Shown in pieces: positions 12,050-20,191 of a stretch of DNA of 24,446 nucleotides. Position 1 is the first letter of the stretch. Every line of letters starts with the position of its first letter. Position numbers and translations under genes: made by a program. This stretch comes from Hypsibius dujardini. Lineage: Eukaryota > Tardigrada > Eutardigrada > Parachela > Hypsibiidae. The notes beneath the pieces were generated by a model. It did no database searches. It had not been told where the DNA came from and saw only the letters and a program-made list of their open reading frames with translations. The DNA lies in NCBI GenBank assembly GCA_001579985.1, contig LRSR01001749.1:1-24446 (forward strand), read 5' to 3'.

Positions 12050-13034
12050 TTGACAGACAGGAAGGCAGGGAGACAGGGAAAGGGAGACAGGCAGGGAGGC
12101 AGGCAGGGAGACAGATTGACAGACAGGAAGACAGGGAAACAGGAAAAGGGAGACAGACAGGGAGACAGATAGACAACCAAACAGACAGGAGACAGACATC
12201 CATGTGTAATTTGGCTATGCTCGTTTCAGGCTATCTGTACAAATGCCGTCAGCGTTCCGACATGTTCTCCAAGGGCCGAATCGAATGCATATTCGGCAAT
12301 GTTGAACAATTGTATGAGTTCCAGTGCGAGTTCCTAGCCGACCTTGAAGCCAGCGTCACCGCCAACAACATCCACCGCAGCGAAATCGGCCACTGCTTCC
12401 TCCTGCATCAGCGCGGCTTCTCTGACCTCTACTCTGATTACTGCAACCTTCACACCCAGTCCGCGGCGGAGCTGCAACAGCTCAAGCAGATCAAGCAATA
12501 TGCTCACTTCTTTGAGGCCTGCCGGTAGGGTTATTATGAATATGAAGCCCCAAAATCGTTGTTAATATATTATATAACTTAAAATATTCCTTTTACAGGA
12601 CGAAATACAAGTTTTTCTTTTAAACACAATATTGTTTTTCTTACTTCCCTAAAACCCTCTGGTTAGCGTAAATTTATTTTATAGTATACACTGTGTCTTT
12701 ACAACCCTATTGGTACTGCAGGATGCTCCAGGAAATGGTTGAAATCTCCTTGGACGGATTCCTACTCCAACCAGTGCAGAAGATATGCAAGTACCCGCTA
12801 CAGCTGGCGGAGCTGTTGAAGTACACGCCGGAGGGCCACCCAGACTGTCAGAGTGTAAAGCTGGCGTTGCGAGCGATGAAGGCGGTGACGGGGATGATTA
12901 ACGAACGGAAGCGAAGGTTGGAGTGTCTGGAGAAAATTGCACTTTGGCAGGAGACCATTGACAATTGGGAAGGTAAACGGGCAAATAGACTTGAGAATTT
13001 TCGGAACGCAGTGTCTGTCTTTAAACTGTCCGCC

Positions 13035-13085
<51 letters not shown>

Positions 13086-13926
13086 GTCTCCATCTGCTAG
13101 TTTTCCAAACTTTGAAGCATGCTTTGTCTCACTCTAGGAGAAGATTTGGTGGAACAGAGCTCGCAACTGATACACTACGGCGACCTGAACAAGCTCTCCA
13201 GCAAGAACTCATGGACTCACGAATACACGTTCTTCCTCTTTGATCACCAGCTCATTTACTGCCGGCGCGACATCCTCAAGCGCAATCTGTACGCGTACAA
13301 AGGCCGCTTCGACCTGGACGAAGTGGATATTGTGGATTTGGACCAGAACGACGCCGGCATCAAACACGGTTGGGTGATGGTCTGTCCAGACAAGGATCTC
13401 TCGACTATTCTCTTGGCCAAATCGCTTGATGAAAAAAACAAATGGATGGAAGCGTTTAGGGATGAACGGAAGAGGGTGAAAACGGATTTGTCTCATGGAT
13501 TTTCGATCGCTCCGAAGGATCGACTGGCGGCCATTCAGACCGCCAAAATGCTCACTGCCGGGAAGGAGAAACGCTCTAAGACTAAAGGTAAAACGGGCAG
13601 ACCGACGACGACAGACTGTTGCAGACAGACAGACGACAAACAAGCAGTTATACACAGACAGACAACCGGTCAGATGGGCAGACAAGACAGATAAACAGTC
13701 AGTCAAATAAATAGGCTCAAACAGATAGGTGGATGGATATAAAGAACGACAGGTTAATCTGTATATTTTATATTTGCTAGACGCGTTGAAGGACCTCACT
13801 GACCACACCCAACTGGACCAGTCAATGCGGTCCAAAAGCATCAGCATGACCCTGCCGGTTCGCATCCGTGCCGGGCAAGCTAGTCGCAATCCCTTTGCCA
13901 ACTTTGGTAATGCTCGACGACCGTAA
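3051..13926 (+). CDS. ARHGEF9-like: Rho-family guanine nucleotide exchange factor, collybistin/ASEF type (DH-PH), spliced gene
   Basis: Eight coding exons are inferred: 3051-4703, 9392-9966, 10794-11059, 11359-11778, 12230-12524, 12722-12972, 13138-13587 and 13781-13926. All junctions are GT-AG and the phases match at every join, giving about 1351 residues. The DH domain (about 947-1140) catalyses GDP release from Rho/Cdc42-type GTPases and the PH domain (about 1155-1290) binds phosphoinositides at the membrane. The DH motif [19 protein letters not shown] (from 1087) and the junction [11 protein letters not shown] match the ARHGEF9/ARHGEF4/SPATA13 subfamily closely. The N-terminal 900 residues are low in hydrophobics, rich in Ser, Arg and Pro, and probably disordered. 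The SH3 domain typical of the subfamily is not seen. The start is the first Met after an in-frame stop at 2982-2984, but an upstream exon cannot be excluded. The subfamily call is firm; which of the three vertebrate paralogues it matches best is not. Confidence 0.9.
3603..4079 (+). repeat. Three in-frame 159-bp coding tandem repeats (53 residues each)
   Basis: The units are 3603-3761, 3762-3920 and 3921-4079. Each starts with a V/F-P-D motif followed by W/R-A/G-x-x-R-G/R-K and ends with an RQT/RQR motif. Shared positions include RSQ at 18-20, DS[DG][IM]V around 25-29, RP at 33-34 and TSN at 42-44. A partial unit precedes them (about 3528-3602). A degenerate one follows (4080-4163), and another WAGFRGKD copy lies near 4176-4200. 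Identical length with diverged sequence implies old duplication held in frame. Confidence 0.9.
4823..4924. repeat. CACAGA hexamer array
   Basis: A near-pure (ACAGAC)n array near the start of the 4.7-kb intron of the exchange factor, with one tetramer slip near 4890. Confidence 0.95.
5984..6134. repeat. TGTGTC hexamer array
   Basis: A (TGTGTC)n array, complementary in the intron RNA to the CACAGA arrays at 4823-4924 and 8689-8806. Confidence 0.9.
6606..6905. repeat. Long CTGT array
   Basis: About 300 bp of (CTGT)n with a pure run near 6825-6872. It is open in all six frames, which creates long meaningless frames. Confidence 0.95.
7850..7934. repeat. Pure GGCA array
   Basis: About 20 uninterrupted (GGCA) units flanked by CAGA-type sequence, suggesting it expanded from a CAGG variant of the CAGA repeat. 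Confidence 0.95.
8689..8806. repeat. CACAGA hexamer array
   Basis: A (CACAGA)n array with a few GGTACA-type variants near its left end. Confidence 0.95.
9392..9966 (+). CDS. ARHGEF9-like: Exchange factor exon 2: Ser/Arg-rich linker with basophilic phosphosite motifs
   Basis: The acceptor is a pyrimidine-rich tract ending cttgtag|GAC and the donor is GG|gtgagt, phase 2. The exon encodes residues 552-743. Visible motifs are [17 protein letters not shown] and TPRRSSFEC, both containing RRxS-type sites suited to basophilic kinases and possible 14-3-3 binding, plus a short basic segment around [20 protein letters not shown]. No folded domain is recognised. The phase-0 start matches the end of the preceding exon exactly, across an intron of 4688 bp. 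Confidence 0.85.
9967..10793 (+). other. Exchange factor intron 2, no repeats seen
   Basis: An 827-bp intron between phase-2 exons. It is AT-rich, has no simple-repeat array and no exon I can support. Confidence 0.75.
10794..11059 (+). CDS. ARHGEF9-like: Exchange factor exon 3: linker with DSGIVDIS motif
   Basis: The acceptor is gattgtag|AGTC. GG from the previous exon joins A to give Gly743, and the frame continues [10 protein letters not shown]. The donor is ATCG|gtaata, phase 1. The exon encodes about 88 residues, including [11 protein letters not shown] (772-782), an acidic DDD stretch, and His-rich and Pro/Thr-rich tails. The internal ATG at 10807 lies in the same frame, so a shorter isoform could start there. 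Confidence 0.8.
11070..11325. repeat. CTGT array in exchange factor intron 3
   Basis: A (CTGT)n with a pure run at 11099-11158, filling most of the 299-bp intron 11060-11358. Confidence 0.95.
11359..11778 (+). CDS. ARHGEF9-like: Exchange factor exon 4: Ser-rich linker and start of DH domain
   Basis: The acceptor is gtctatgcacag|CGG and the donor is GAAG|gtaaga, phase 1. The exon encodes residues 832-972. The first two thirds is Ser/Arg-rich linker. [14 protein letters not shown] (919-932) resembles the first strand of the family's SH3 domain, but the DH helix starts only 15 residues later ([16 protein letters not shown], from 947). Glu959 sits at the conserved CR1 acid position of DH domains. 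Confidence 0.92.
11826..12201. repeat. CAGA array in exchange factor intron 4
   Basis: A degenerate (CAGA)n with GGGA and GGCA variants, filling most of the 451-bp intron 11779-12229. It is complementary to the arrays in introns 3 and 6. Confidence 0.95.
12230..12524 (+). CDS. ARHGEF9-like: Exchange factor exon 5: DH domain, middle
   Basis: The acceptor is ctcgtttcag|GC, completing Gly972. The donor is CCG|gtaggg, phase 2. The exon encodes residues 972-1070 of the DH helical bundle, with [20 protein letters not shown] and the segment ending [11 protein letters not shown]. These are diagnostic of the collybistin/ASEF subfamily, where the matching positions read DMFS, IFGN and FFEACR. Confidence 0.95.
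12722..12972 (+). CDS. ARHGEF9-like: Exchange factor exon 6: DH domain C-terminal part
   Basis: The acceptor is tggtactgcag|GATG, completing Arg1070, and the donor is GGAAG|gtaaac, phase 1. It carries the strongest DH signature, [20 protein letters not shown], and the helix [19 protein letters not shown] that links DH to PH. Conservation here is high enough to place the gene in the ARHGEF9/ARHGEF4/SPATA13 group. Confidence 0.95.
13034..13090. repeat. CTGT array in exchange factor intron 6
   Basis: A (CTGT)n run inside the 165-bp intron 12973-13137. Confidence 0.95.
13138..13587 (+). CDS. ARHGEF9-like: Exchange factor exon 7: PH domain
   Basis: The acceptor is ctcactctag|GAG, completing Gly1154, and the donor is AAAG|gtaaaa, phase 1. 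The exon encodes residues 1154-1303. It opens [17 protein letters not shown], the subfamily's DH-PH junction. Core PH strands include [16 protein letters not shown] and [15 protein letters not shown], and the C-terminal helix is [15 protein letters not shown] with the expected buried Trp. A Lys-rich tail follows. Confidence 0.95.
13603..13695. repeat. CAGA array in exchange factor intron 7
   Basis: An interrupted (CAGA)n in the 193-bp intron 13588-13780. Confidence 0.85.
13781..13926 (+). CDS. ARHGEF9-like: Exchange factor last exon (C-terminal tail), one of two possible endings
   Basis: The acceptor is tatttgctag|ACG, completing Asp1304. The frame runs 47 more residues, Ser/Arg-rich with [14 protein letters not shown], to TAA at 13924-13926. 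A good donor (TTTG|gtaatg, after 13906) lies inside this exon and joins in phase to a strong acceptor at 14044/14045. The stop at 13926 and an additional exon are therefore both possible. Confidence 0.7.
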
Positions 13927-14044
13927 TTATTTTGCCTGCATCAATGTAAAGAGTCTCCTGATCCCGAAAAGTGGTTTTTACTTATAAAAGTTTTACGCGT
14001 TGAACACGCATGTTTGTTTTGCCTCTTGTGATTCTTCTCACCAG

Positions 14045-14358
14045 GACGGATGAGCTTCTCCTTTCTAGCTTCATACTGTACATTTACTCCTGATCGTTCA
14101 AATTTACTTGCACAAGCTTCAAGCTCCATAATTTTTTATCCAGTGTCTTTTTACGACCCTTATGGAAAGGCGAGCTTTTGCTCAAAAGCCGATAAACATT
14201 TACCGACTAAGTTAATGCATCAACGTTTCTGGCTCGAGATTCGCAGTAGTCCCGTTTGCATGTCTGTCTGCATGAGTGTCCATAATTTATGCGGCTATAC
14301 TTATACTGGTATGAACGCATCAATGTCTGCGCATACGCCTGTCTGCTTGTCTGGCTGA
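14045..14358 (+). CDS. Possible alternative terminal exon of the exchange factor
   Basis: The sequence before 14045 is a long pyrimidine tract ending ttcttctcaccag. Spliced from the donor after 13906, it reads NFGRMSFSFLASYCTFTPD and stays open to a stop at 14356-14358. The later part enters CTGT-type repeats (SVCMSV), which argues against the whole frame being conserved protein. No homology is recognised. Confidence 0.35.
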
Positions 14359-14363
14359 CTGCG

Positions 14364-14500
14364 TATCCGCATGTCTGTCTGTCTGTCTGTCTGTTTGTAT
14401 GTCTGCCTGTTTGTCTGCCTGTTTGTCTGTCCGTCTGTCTGTCCGCCTGTCTGTCTGTGCATATATCCGTCATCCGGCAGTCTGTCTGCCTCTCTCTGTC
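14364..14500. repeat. CTGT array between the convergent genes
   Basis: A (CTGT)n lying between the exchange factor end and the RPL35A poly(A) signal. Confidence 0.9.
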
Positions 14501-14537
14501 CACCCTCCGCAAGAGGATAAAATTCCAGTATGGACTC

Positions 14538-14543
14538 TTTATT
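14538..14543 (-). terminator. Probable poly(A) signal AATAAA of RPL35A
   Basis: AATAAA on the minus strand lies about 75 nt downstream of the RPL35A stop codon, a normal distance for a short ribosomal-protein 3' UTR. Confidence 0.6.
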
Positions 14544-14616
14544 CGCCAGAGACGTTGTACAACCACCACCGAACGCAGAGAATGAATCGAAAAAATAGAG
14601 TCACAGAGCTGGATCA

Positions 14617-16436
14617 TCAGACGTGGCTCGGGTAAAGCATCTGCAAGAGAAAAACGACCCACTTATAACACGTTTAAAATCGTACTATAACCGCAATAAT
14701 AGAGTGGTTTGGTTATTTCCGGAATAGTCACTTCGGTATTTTCCCGATTCCAAGGGAAAACCGAAAATTATAAAAAAGGACAAAAAAATCACAAATTTGA
14801 TTTTAATTTCATATTCAAAAGAGAATCCTGAAAGACTTGCATAGTCAGAAACAAGTCTTTCATGCAAAATCTCAGTCGGCAAATATGTTGTTAAATTAAA
14901 AATATTCGGATTTCATTTTTATTCGATTAAAAAACAACAAATGACACTATTACGTGACTAAGTTTTAAGAAAAGAGCCTCGCGAGTATGAAAGAAACAAA
15001 TAGGTAGAAAGCAAGTACTGACCACTCTGACGCGCTTGCCCATGGCTGACGGCGGCAGGTTTCGTCGGAACTTTGCGCGCACCACACCGGAATTCCCGTG
15101 TGGTCGGGTAATCTTGCCCCAGATTACTCGCAGGCGGGTCTTGTGGGCCTGACCGGGAACATTAGTCGGGCTGCACAGGGAAAAAAAGGCAGAAAATGCC
15201 CAATTAGTCCTACCAATTGGACAAAGGGAAATATCCCAATAGATAAAAACGCGATACAAGAGGAGCAAGCCAAGACAGATAGACAGGCAGGCACAGTAGT
15301 GTACACAAACAGAATAGGCTAAACTTGACAGACAGACAGGAGACAGACAGACACATAAGACAGACGGGAATAAAGAAAAACAGACGAGAATAGACAAGAC
15401 AGACGGGCATACAGACAGACAACACACAAACGGACACAAAGACAGAAGGGCACACAGACAGACAAAAAAACGGGAATACAGACGGAAAGACAGTTATTGT
15501 ACACATACAGACTAGACTTGATGGCGGAGAAACAGCCAGACAAGAGATACACAATGATCGACAGGTCATCCAAACTTCATGCCACTCGCAGAAAAAAGTT
15601 TACTCACGTCTTTGCCTTGTAAACGTAGGCAGCTCGCTTGCCCAGGTAGAAGGCGACATCTTCCTTCTTGAGGACGCCATCAATTTTGAGCAGGCTGGTG
15701 TGCTCGTGTTGGTTCCGGAGACCTCGACGGAAACCAGTGAAGACGGCCTTGGAGTAGAGTCTGCAAATGCCAGGAAAACAGTTAGTTGCCGCTAAAAATA
15801 GAGGTGAGAAAACGTAGATAGGCAGGTAAGGATGCTTTCCGGGCTCCCATGTCTCAGGTACCGGCCAATCAGCCAATCAATCAATCGAACTATCAATATA
15901 AAAAACCATAAACGAGGTCTGGATCTCAAATCAAATCAACTAATCAATCAAATCAACCAATTAATCAATCCAACAATGATGCCATCTTAATGAGACCAAA
16001 TAAAATCCTGCCCTGCTCTCCCGCAAAACTACGAACACCATCAACAGCAACATTATCTCATTAGCAAATTAAAGTTGTTATAAAAAATGGCGTCGTGGAT
16101 ACGTGGTAAAAAGATAGGTCAGAGCAGTGCGATCAGAAAAGAGACGACGATATGGAAGATATCGCCGAGAAAAGTCATTTATTTTCCCGCAAGAATTAAC
16201 AAATTTTCGACTACTCATCCCCGCCGCCAGCGTAACTCCCGTAAGACAAAGAACTTGTGAAGCGAAAATTCCATCATGAGGTTGCGGTGAAATATCAAGC
16301 GAAAAGAGTGCGGGGGCAAAAAAGGCATGGCACCGTGGAAGAAAGAACTCAATGAGAAAAAGTCCTCTCACCTTCCCACTCGTCCTCCACTTTTCCTCTT
16401 TTCCGCAACCTTGGCATCTTTGGTAGGCTCCGACAT
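14617..16436 (-). CDS. RPL35A: 60S ribosomal protein L35a (eL33), spliced gene
   Basis: Four coding exons on the minus strand are 16436-16372, 15760-15608, 15170-15023 and 14640-14617. Joined, they total 390 nt, or 129 residues plus stop. All introns are GT-AG (611, 437 and 382 bp) with matching phases. The protein is a structural component of the large ribosomal subunit. Diagnostic segments are [53 protein letters not shown] and the C-terminal MLYPSHV, which lies alone on the 24-nt last exon. The vertebrate protein has about 110 residues; the difference is a basic N-terminal extension ([18 protein letters not shown]) before the conserved GRLYSKAVF. It is convergent with the exchange factor. 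Confidence 0.96.
15323..15546. repeat. CAGA array in RPL35A intron 2
   Basis: A degenerate (CAGA)n on the plus strand, so CTGT in the sense of RPL35A, within intron 15171-15607. Confidence 0.9.
15862..15975. repeat. AATC-type array in RPL35A intron 1
   Basis: Degenerate (AATC)n. Similar AATC/GATT islands recur at about 16680-16760 and 16985-17060, around and upstream of the RPL35A start, and nowhere else at this density. Confidence 0.7.
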
Positions 16437-17087
16437 TATGGTGGATGGGTAAAAATAAGGGATGAGCTACGCCAGGGAGTCCGAATAACAATCTAGCTAG
16501 TGATGCAGAGGAAGAGGAGAGAGTTCTTCGACGTGGGTCGCCAAATCAATCACGAAAGCCGCATGCGCAAATTCAATATCATTCATATATCTATAGTTGA
16601 GTGAACAGATTGAACACATCAATGTCCGCCTCCACTGAAATATTCGCCAATCATTTATTGGTCTGTCGACTGATTGGCCCAACGAGATCGGTAACGAATT
16701 TATTGATTGGTTGAAATTGTGCGACACGCCCAGTATCAGAAGTAGTGAACCAAATCAATCAATCAAGTAGCGACTATGCCATGCCGAAATAGATTAAAAC
16801 ATTTATTATTAACCGTCGTCAAAAATGGTCAGCGCCCGTCTATCGGCTCATTTGGGGATAATTCTGATTTTGAATTTTGTAATTAGTGGACGGGAATGAG
16901 TCAATTTTGTACGGGAGAGAGGTGGCAGTAGTTGATCTTACACTGTGAGGAATGAAAACTGAAGGTAAACCTGAATGATGAGTTTGTTTGATTGATTGAG
17001 CGATCAATTATTGCTTGATTGCCTGTTCACCTGATGCGTTGATTGATGTATTCGGTTACTTGTGCTTGCAGTTGGATTTGTTCTTAC

Positions 17088-17169
17088 CGTCCTCCCAGAG
17101 CCGACGCAGACTGGTCATGCGTCCTGTGACAAAGTCTGCTGTCTGGCTCGGACGGTCATGTATTAAGTC
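17088..17169 (-). CDS. Orphan exon-like segment, spectrin-repeat-like
   Basis: On the minus strand, an acceptor (gatttagcag) and a donor (GACG|gtaaga) bound 82 nt reading 27 open codons: DLIHDRPSQTADFVTGR followed by MTSLRRLWED. The spacing of V, R, L, L and the closing LWED resembles the last helix of a spectrin repeat. It lies between DIRAS and RPL35A and its partner exons are not seen. It could be a skipped or alternative exon, a relic, or chance. Confidence 0.35.
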
Positions 17170-17603
17170 CTGCTAAATCATATTATAAGGCACATGGCTG
17201 CTATAGCGGATCACTGCCGTGTGCCGGTAAGCAACGCAATGTGTGTCTTAACTTGATTGGCTGATTGGTTCAGCAACGGTATAACCTTTCATGCGTGTGA
17301 TTGATTGCGTGATTCGATAATCATTTTTGGCTCTGATTCAAGGTAAAAAATGCGAGCATGCCGATCATTCCAAAATGTTCAGAGATGGATTTGTATCGGC
17401 ATCCGCAAGGAAAAGAAGTGGTTGGAGTCGATCGGAACGATGCTGAAATATGCCAGGGAATAGGCAGAAATGGACTTTTCAATCGGGACGAGTTGCATTA
17501 GGCGGGGAAACGGACAACGGACAACGATATTTATCAGGAGATAGTCCGAGATACTCCATCTGAACGAAGGTTTGTTGTCACTATTTACGGAAGGGAGCGG
17601 CAG

Positions 17604-17796
17604 TTTGTCTGTCTGTCTATCTGTCCCCCTGCAGCATGTCTGTCTTCCTGCCTGTCTGTCTGTGTCTGTATGTGTCTGCCTGCCTGTCTGTCTGTCTGTC
17701 TGTAGGTCTGTTTGTCTGTTTGCCGATCTGCCTGTGTGTGTGTGTGCCTGTATTTTTGTATGCTTCTGTTTGTCTGTCTGATTGTCTGTTTGTGTT

Positions 17797-17829
<33 letters not shown>

Positions 17830-18060
17830 TAGTCTGTCTCTCAGTCTTTCTGTGTTGTCTCTCTGTCTGTTTGCCTTTGTCGGTCTGTCTGGCTGTCGGT
17901 CTGAGAATGTTTGGTTTTCTCTCCTTCTGCGTATGCATGTCCTATTTAACTGTGTCCCTATCCCTCATTCTGTGTGTCTGTCTGTTCGCCTGCCTGTACC
18001 TGATTGTAAGTATCGATCTTTCTGTCTTTTTGTCTCTTTTTGTCTCTTTGTCCGTCTGCC
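17604..18060. repeat. Long degenerate CTGT array
   Basis: About 450 bp of (CTGT)n with GTGT variants in the intergenic region between DIRAS and RPL35A. The rest of 16437-18576, apart from the orphan exon, shows no supported gene. Confidence 0.9.
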
Positions 18061-18065
18061 CGTTT

Positions 18066-18071
18066 TTTATT
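18066..18071 (-). terminator. Possible poly(A) signal of DIRAS
   Basis: AATAAA on the minus strand lies about 505 nt past the DIRAS stop. It is the first canonical hexamer I see downstream, but the distance makes it only a candidate. Confidence 0.25.
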
Positions 18072-18576
18072 CTGTATTCCAGGTTCTTTTCCTATCCGTG
18101 GAAGTTATATATTGTCCTTCAACTGTTTTTTAGAGTGGTCGTTAGCACTGCAACAATCTGATGGAGAAACTGATCTACGTGGTAATGGGATCTAAGTAGA
18201 GTGAGACCTCTGGTTATCCTCGCAGGATTGATCCTCCGACCCTTTTCGTGGGCGATCTAATTTTCAGCCTGGCCCTGAAATATTATTTTCATATCAAATC
18301 AAAATCACAATCCGTTTGATGCTTCCTTCAAACGCTGAATTGATCAGTTTGTCTGAGTAGCTTGCGTTTTTCAGACAGTCCCACAATGTTTAGACATCAA
18401 ACATTTTGTAATCCGCAACCATTTACAATTTGCCAGCAAAGGTTTCTGAAACAGTTTACGCATTGTTCAAAGGAGCACAGAAGCTACAGAAAAGAAAACC
18501 TAATACAGACAGCGTGGAAAATACAACAGAAAGCCTCATAATGGATATGTCTATGCATCGAATTGAGGGGACATCT

Positions 18577-18955
18577 CTATGTTATTACACATTTGCCTTT
18601 GAGTTTCTCTGAGCCTTTTGCTTTCTTGTCACCCAGATTGAGGGACATTTTTCGCTTCTTCTCCATCTGTAGGAGCTGTTGGAAGAGTTCCGTGATGTTG
18701 TGGGAAGTCTTAGCGGAGGTCTCGATGAAACCGCAGCCCCAGCTGGTTGCGGTTTTCTTTCCAAGCTCTGTCGTCACCTGCAACAAGGAGTTACGGTATA
18801 TAATCGGTCCACGAATATTAAGACACGGGCTCCGCCCAGATAATTTGTTTGAACTGAGTTATCTGTCTTCATCTGTCTGACTGCGGCTGTCTTTGTCTGA
18901 ACAATCTTCGTGATGGATATCATTATCAATGTCTGTGTCATTCAATGCCCGTTTA

Positions 18956-18998
<43 letters not shown>

Positions 18999-20191
18999 GC
19001 CTGATTGCCGCCTGCTTGTCTGTCTGCCTGTCTCTGGCTCTCTTCATCGGTCTGTTTGCTTGTCTGTACGTATGTCTGTATGTCAACGATTGTCTTCCCT
19101 TGTCAATCAGTGATCTTTTTTGGCATTATTTCTGATGCCTGCCCTTGCTCGTGCTGTTTCGGGTTAGTCCACAGGTTGTTTGGCTGTCTGGCAGTGCCTC
19201 TGCATTTGTTTCAATGTCTAACGTCTATGTCTACAAGTTGTACTTCTGTATATTTATCCTTGTCTGGCCACAACCTTCGACTGATTTTTCGCATCTCGAT
19301 ATGAATGTTATAGCCTCACCTCGCGGTGCGCATCATCACATTTGTTTCCGACGACCATGATAGGCACGGAAGGCATCGCCTCTGCGCCTTTAATTTCCCT
19401 AATGGACTGGTATATGGGTACGAGTTCGGCCAGGCTGGAGTGGGAACATATAGAGTAGATGAGGATGAACGCGTGACCGCGAGATATTGAGAGTCGCTGC
19501 ATAGCGGGAAACTGGTGCGATCCTGCGGTGTCCGTCACTTGCAGGGTACAGACATTGTTGTCGCAGCTTATCACCTGAAAAAGTAGAATTTTTTTTGTGA
19601 AGCTAAAAACGAAACTTACAGAGATATTGGATTTGCAGTGGGTCAAACGATGCAGATACCCAAACGCAGATACAGGCACTGATACGAGACCGGCACAGAC
19701 ACAGACATAGACACGAGGCAGACACAGGCAGAGACACTGAATAAGAAACAGTCACAAATACAATCACAGACACAGACACGGATACAGACACATGCGCAAG
19801 CACTGACACATCCACTGACACAGGCACAGACACAGACACAGGCACAGACACAGGCATAGACAAAGACAAAGACACAGACACTGACACTCATATCCAGACA
19901 GGGATGGCGAAGAGCGGTGGTATGCCACTTTATAGACACATGTAAACAGTGAAGCACGCGGAGTTCCAGCGGTGAAATATAGAAATCGATGGCCTCTCGA
20001 CCCTGACTGCAAACGTGCGGAAGTTAATTAAAGGTTTTGACGAGATAACTAACCTGCGTGTACGTGTCTTCTATCGTGGGTATATACGCCTCCCTGAAGG
20101 TTCCCTTGACAAACCGCAGTATCATGGAAGACTTGCCGACTCCTCCGGCTCCGAAGACCACCACTCGATAGTCATTACTCTGTTCCGGCAT
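18577..20191 (-). CDS. DIRAS: DIRAS-family small GTPase, spliced gene
   Basis: Exons on the minus strand are 20191-20054, 19574-19320 and 18777-18577, all joined in phase 0 through GT-AG introns, giving 197 residues against 198-199 in vertebrate DIRAS1/2. The protein is a membrane-anchored Ras-like GTPase. Motifs are the P-loop GAGGVGKS (14-21), switch I with Thr39, G3 DTAGS (61-65), G4 NKCD (123-126), G5 ETSAK (150-154), a basic tail and a CAAX box CVIT (194-197) for prenylation. The opening [20 protein letters not shown] and [13 protein letters not shown] are DIRAS hallmarks. Ser65 stands where Ras has Gln61, a family trait linked to weak intrinsic GTP hydrolysis. The start codon has G at -3. 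The upstream part of exon 1 is open in frame (see separate entry). Confidence 0.95.
18953..19085. repeat. CTGT array in DIRAS intron 2
   Basis: A (CTGT)n on the plus strand, hence CAGA in DIRAS sense, within intron 18778-19319. Confidence 0.95.
19655..19893. repeat. Degenerate CACAGA array in DIRAS intron 1
   Basis: A (CACAGA)n on the plus strand, hence TCTGTG in DIRAS sense, within intron 19575-20053. Confidence 0.9.

Noticed and set aside
14641-16371. Possible snoRNA in RPL35A introns
   Set aside because: Ribosomal-protein introns often host snoRNAs. I looked for paired C/D boxes in the sense direction and found no correctly spaced TGATGA and CTGA pair.
16078-16491. 137-codon minus-strand frame overlapping RPL35A exon 1
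   Set aside because: Different frame from the recognised ribosomal protein exon and runs through its intron.
17342-17500. Plus-strand open stretch of about 53 codons (PIIPKCSEMDLYRHPQGKE)
   Set aside because: Reads like protein, but there is no recognised family, no clear splice sites, and the length is within chance.
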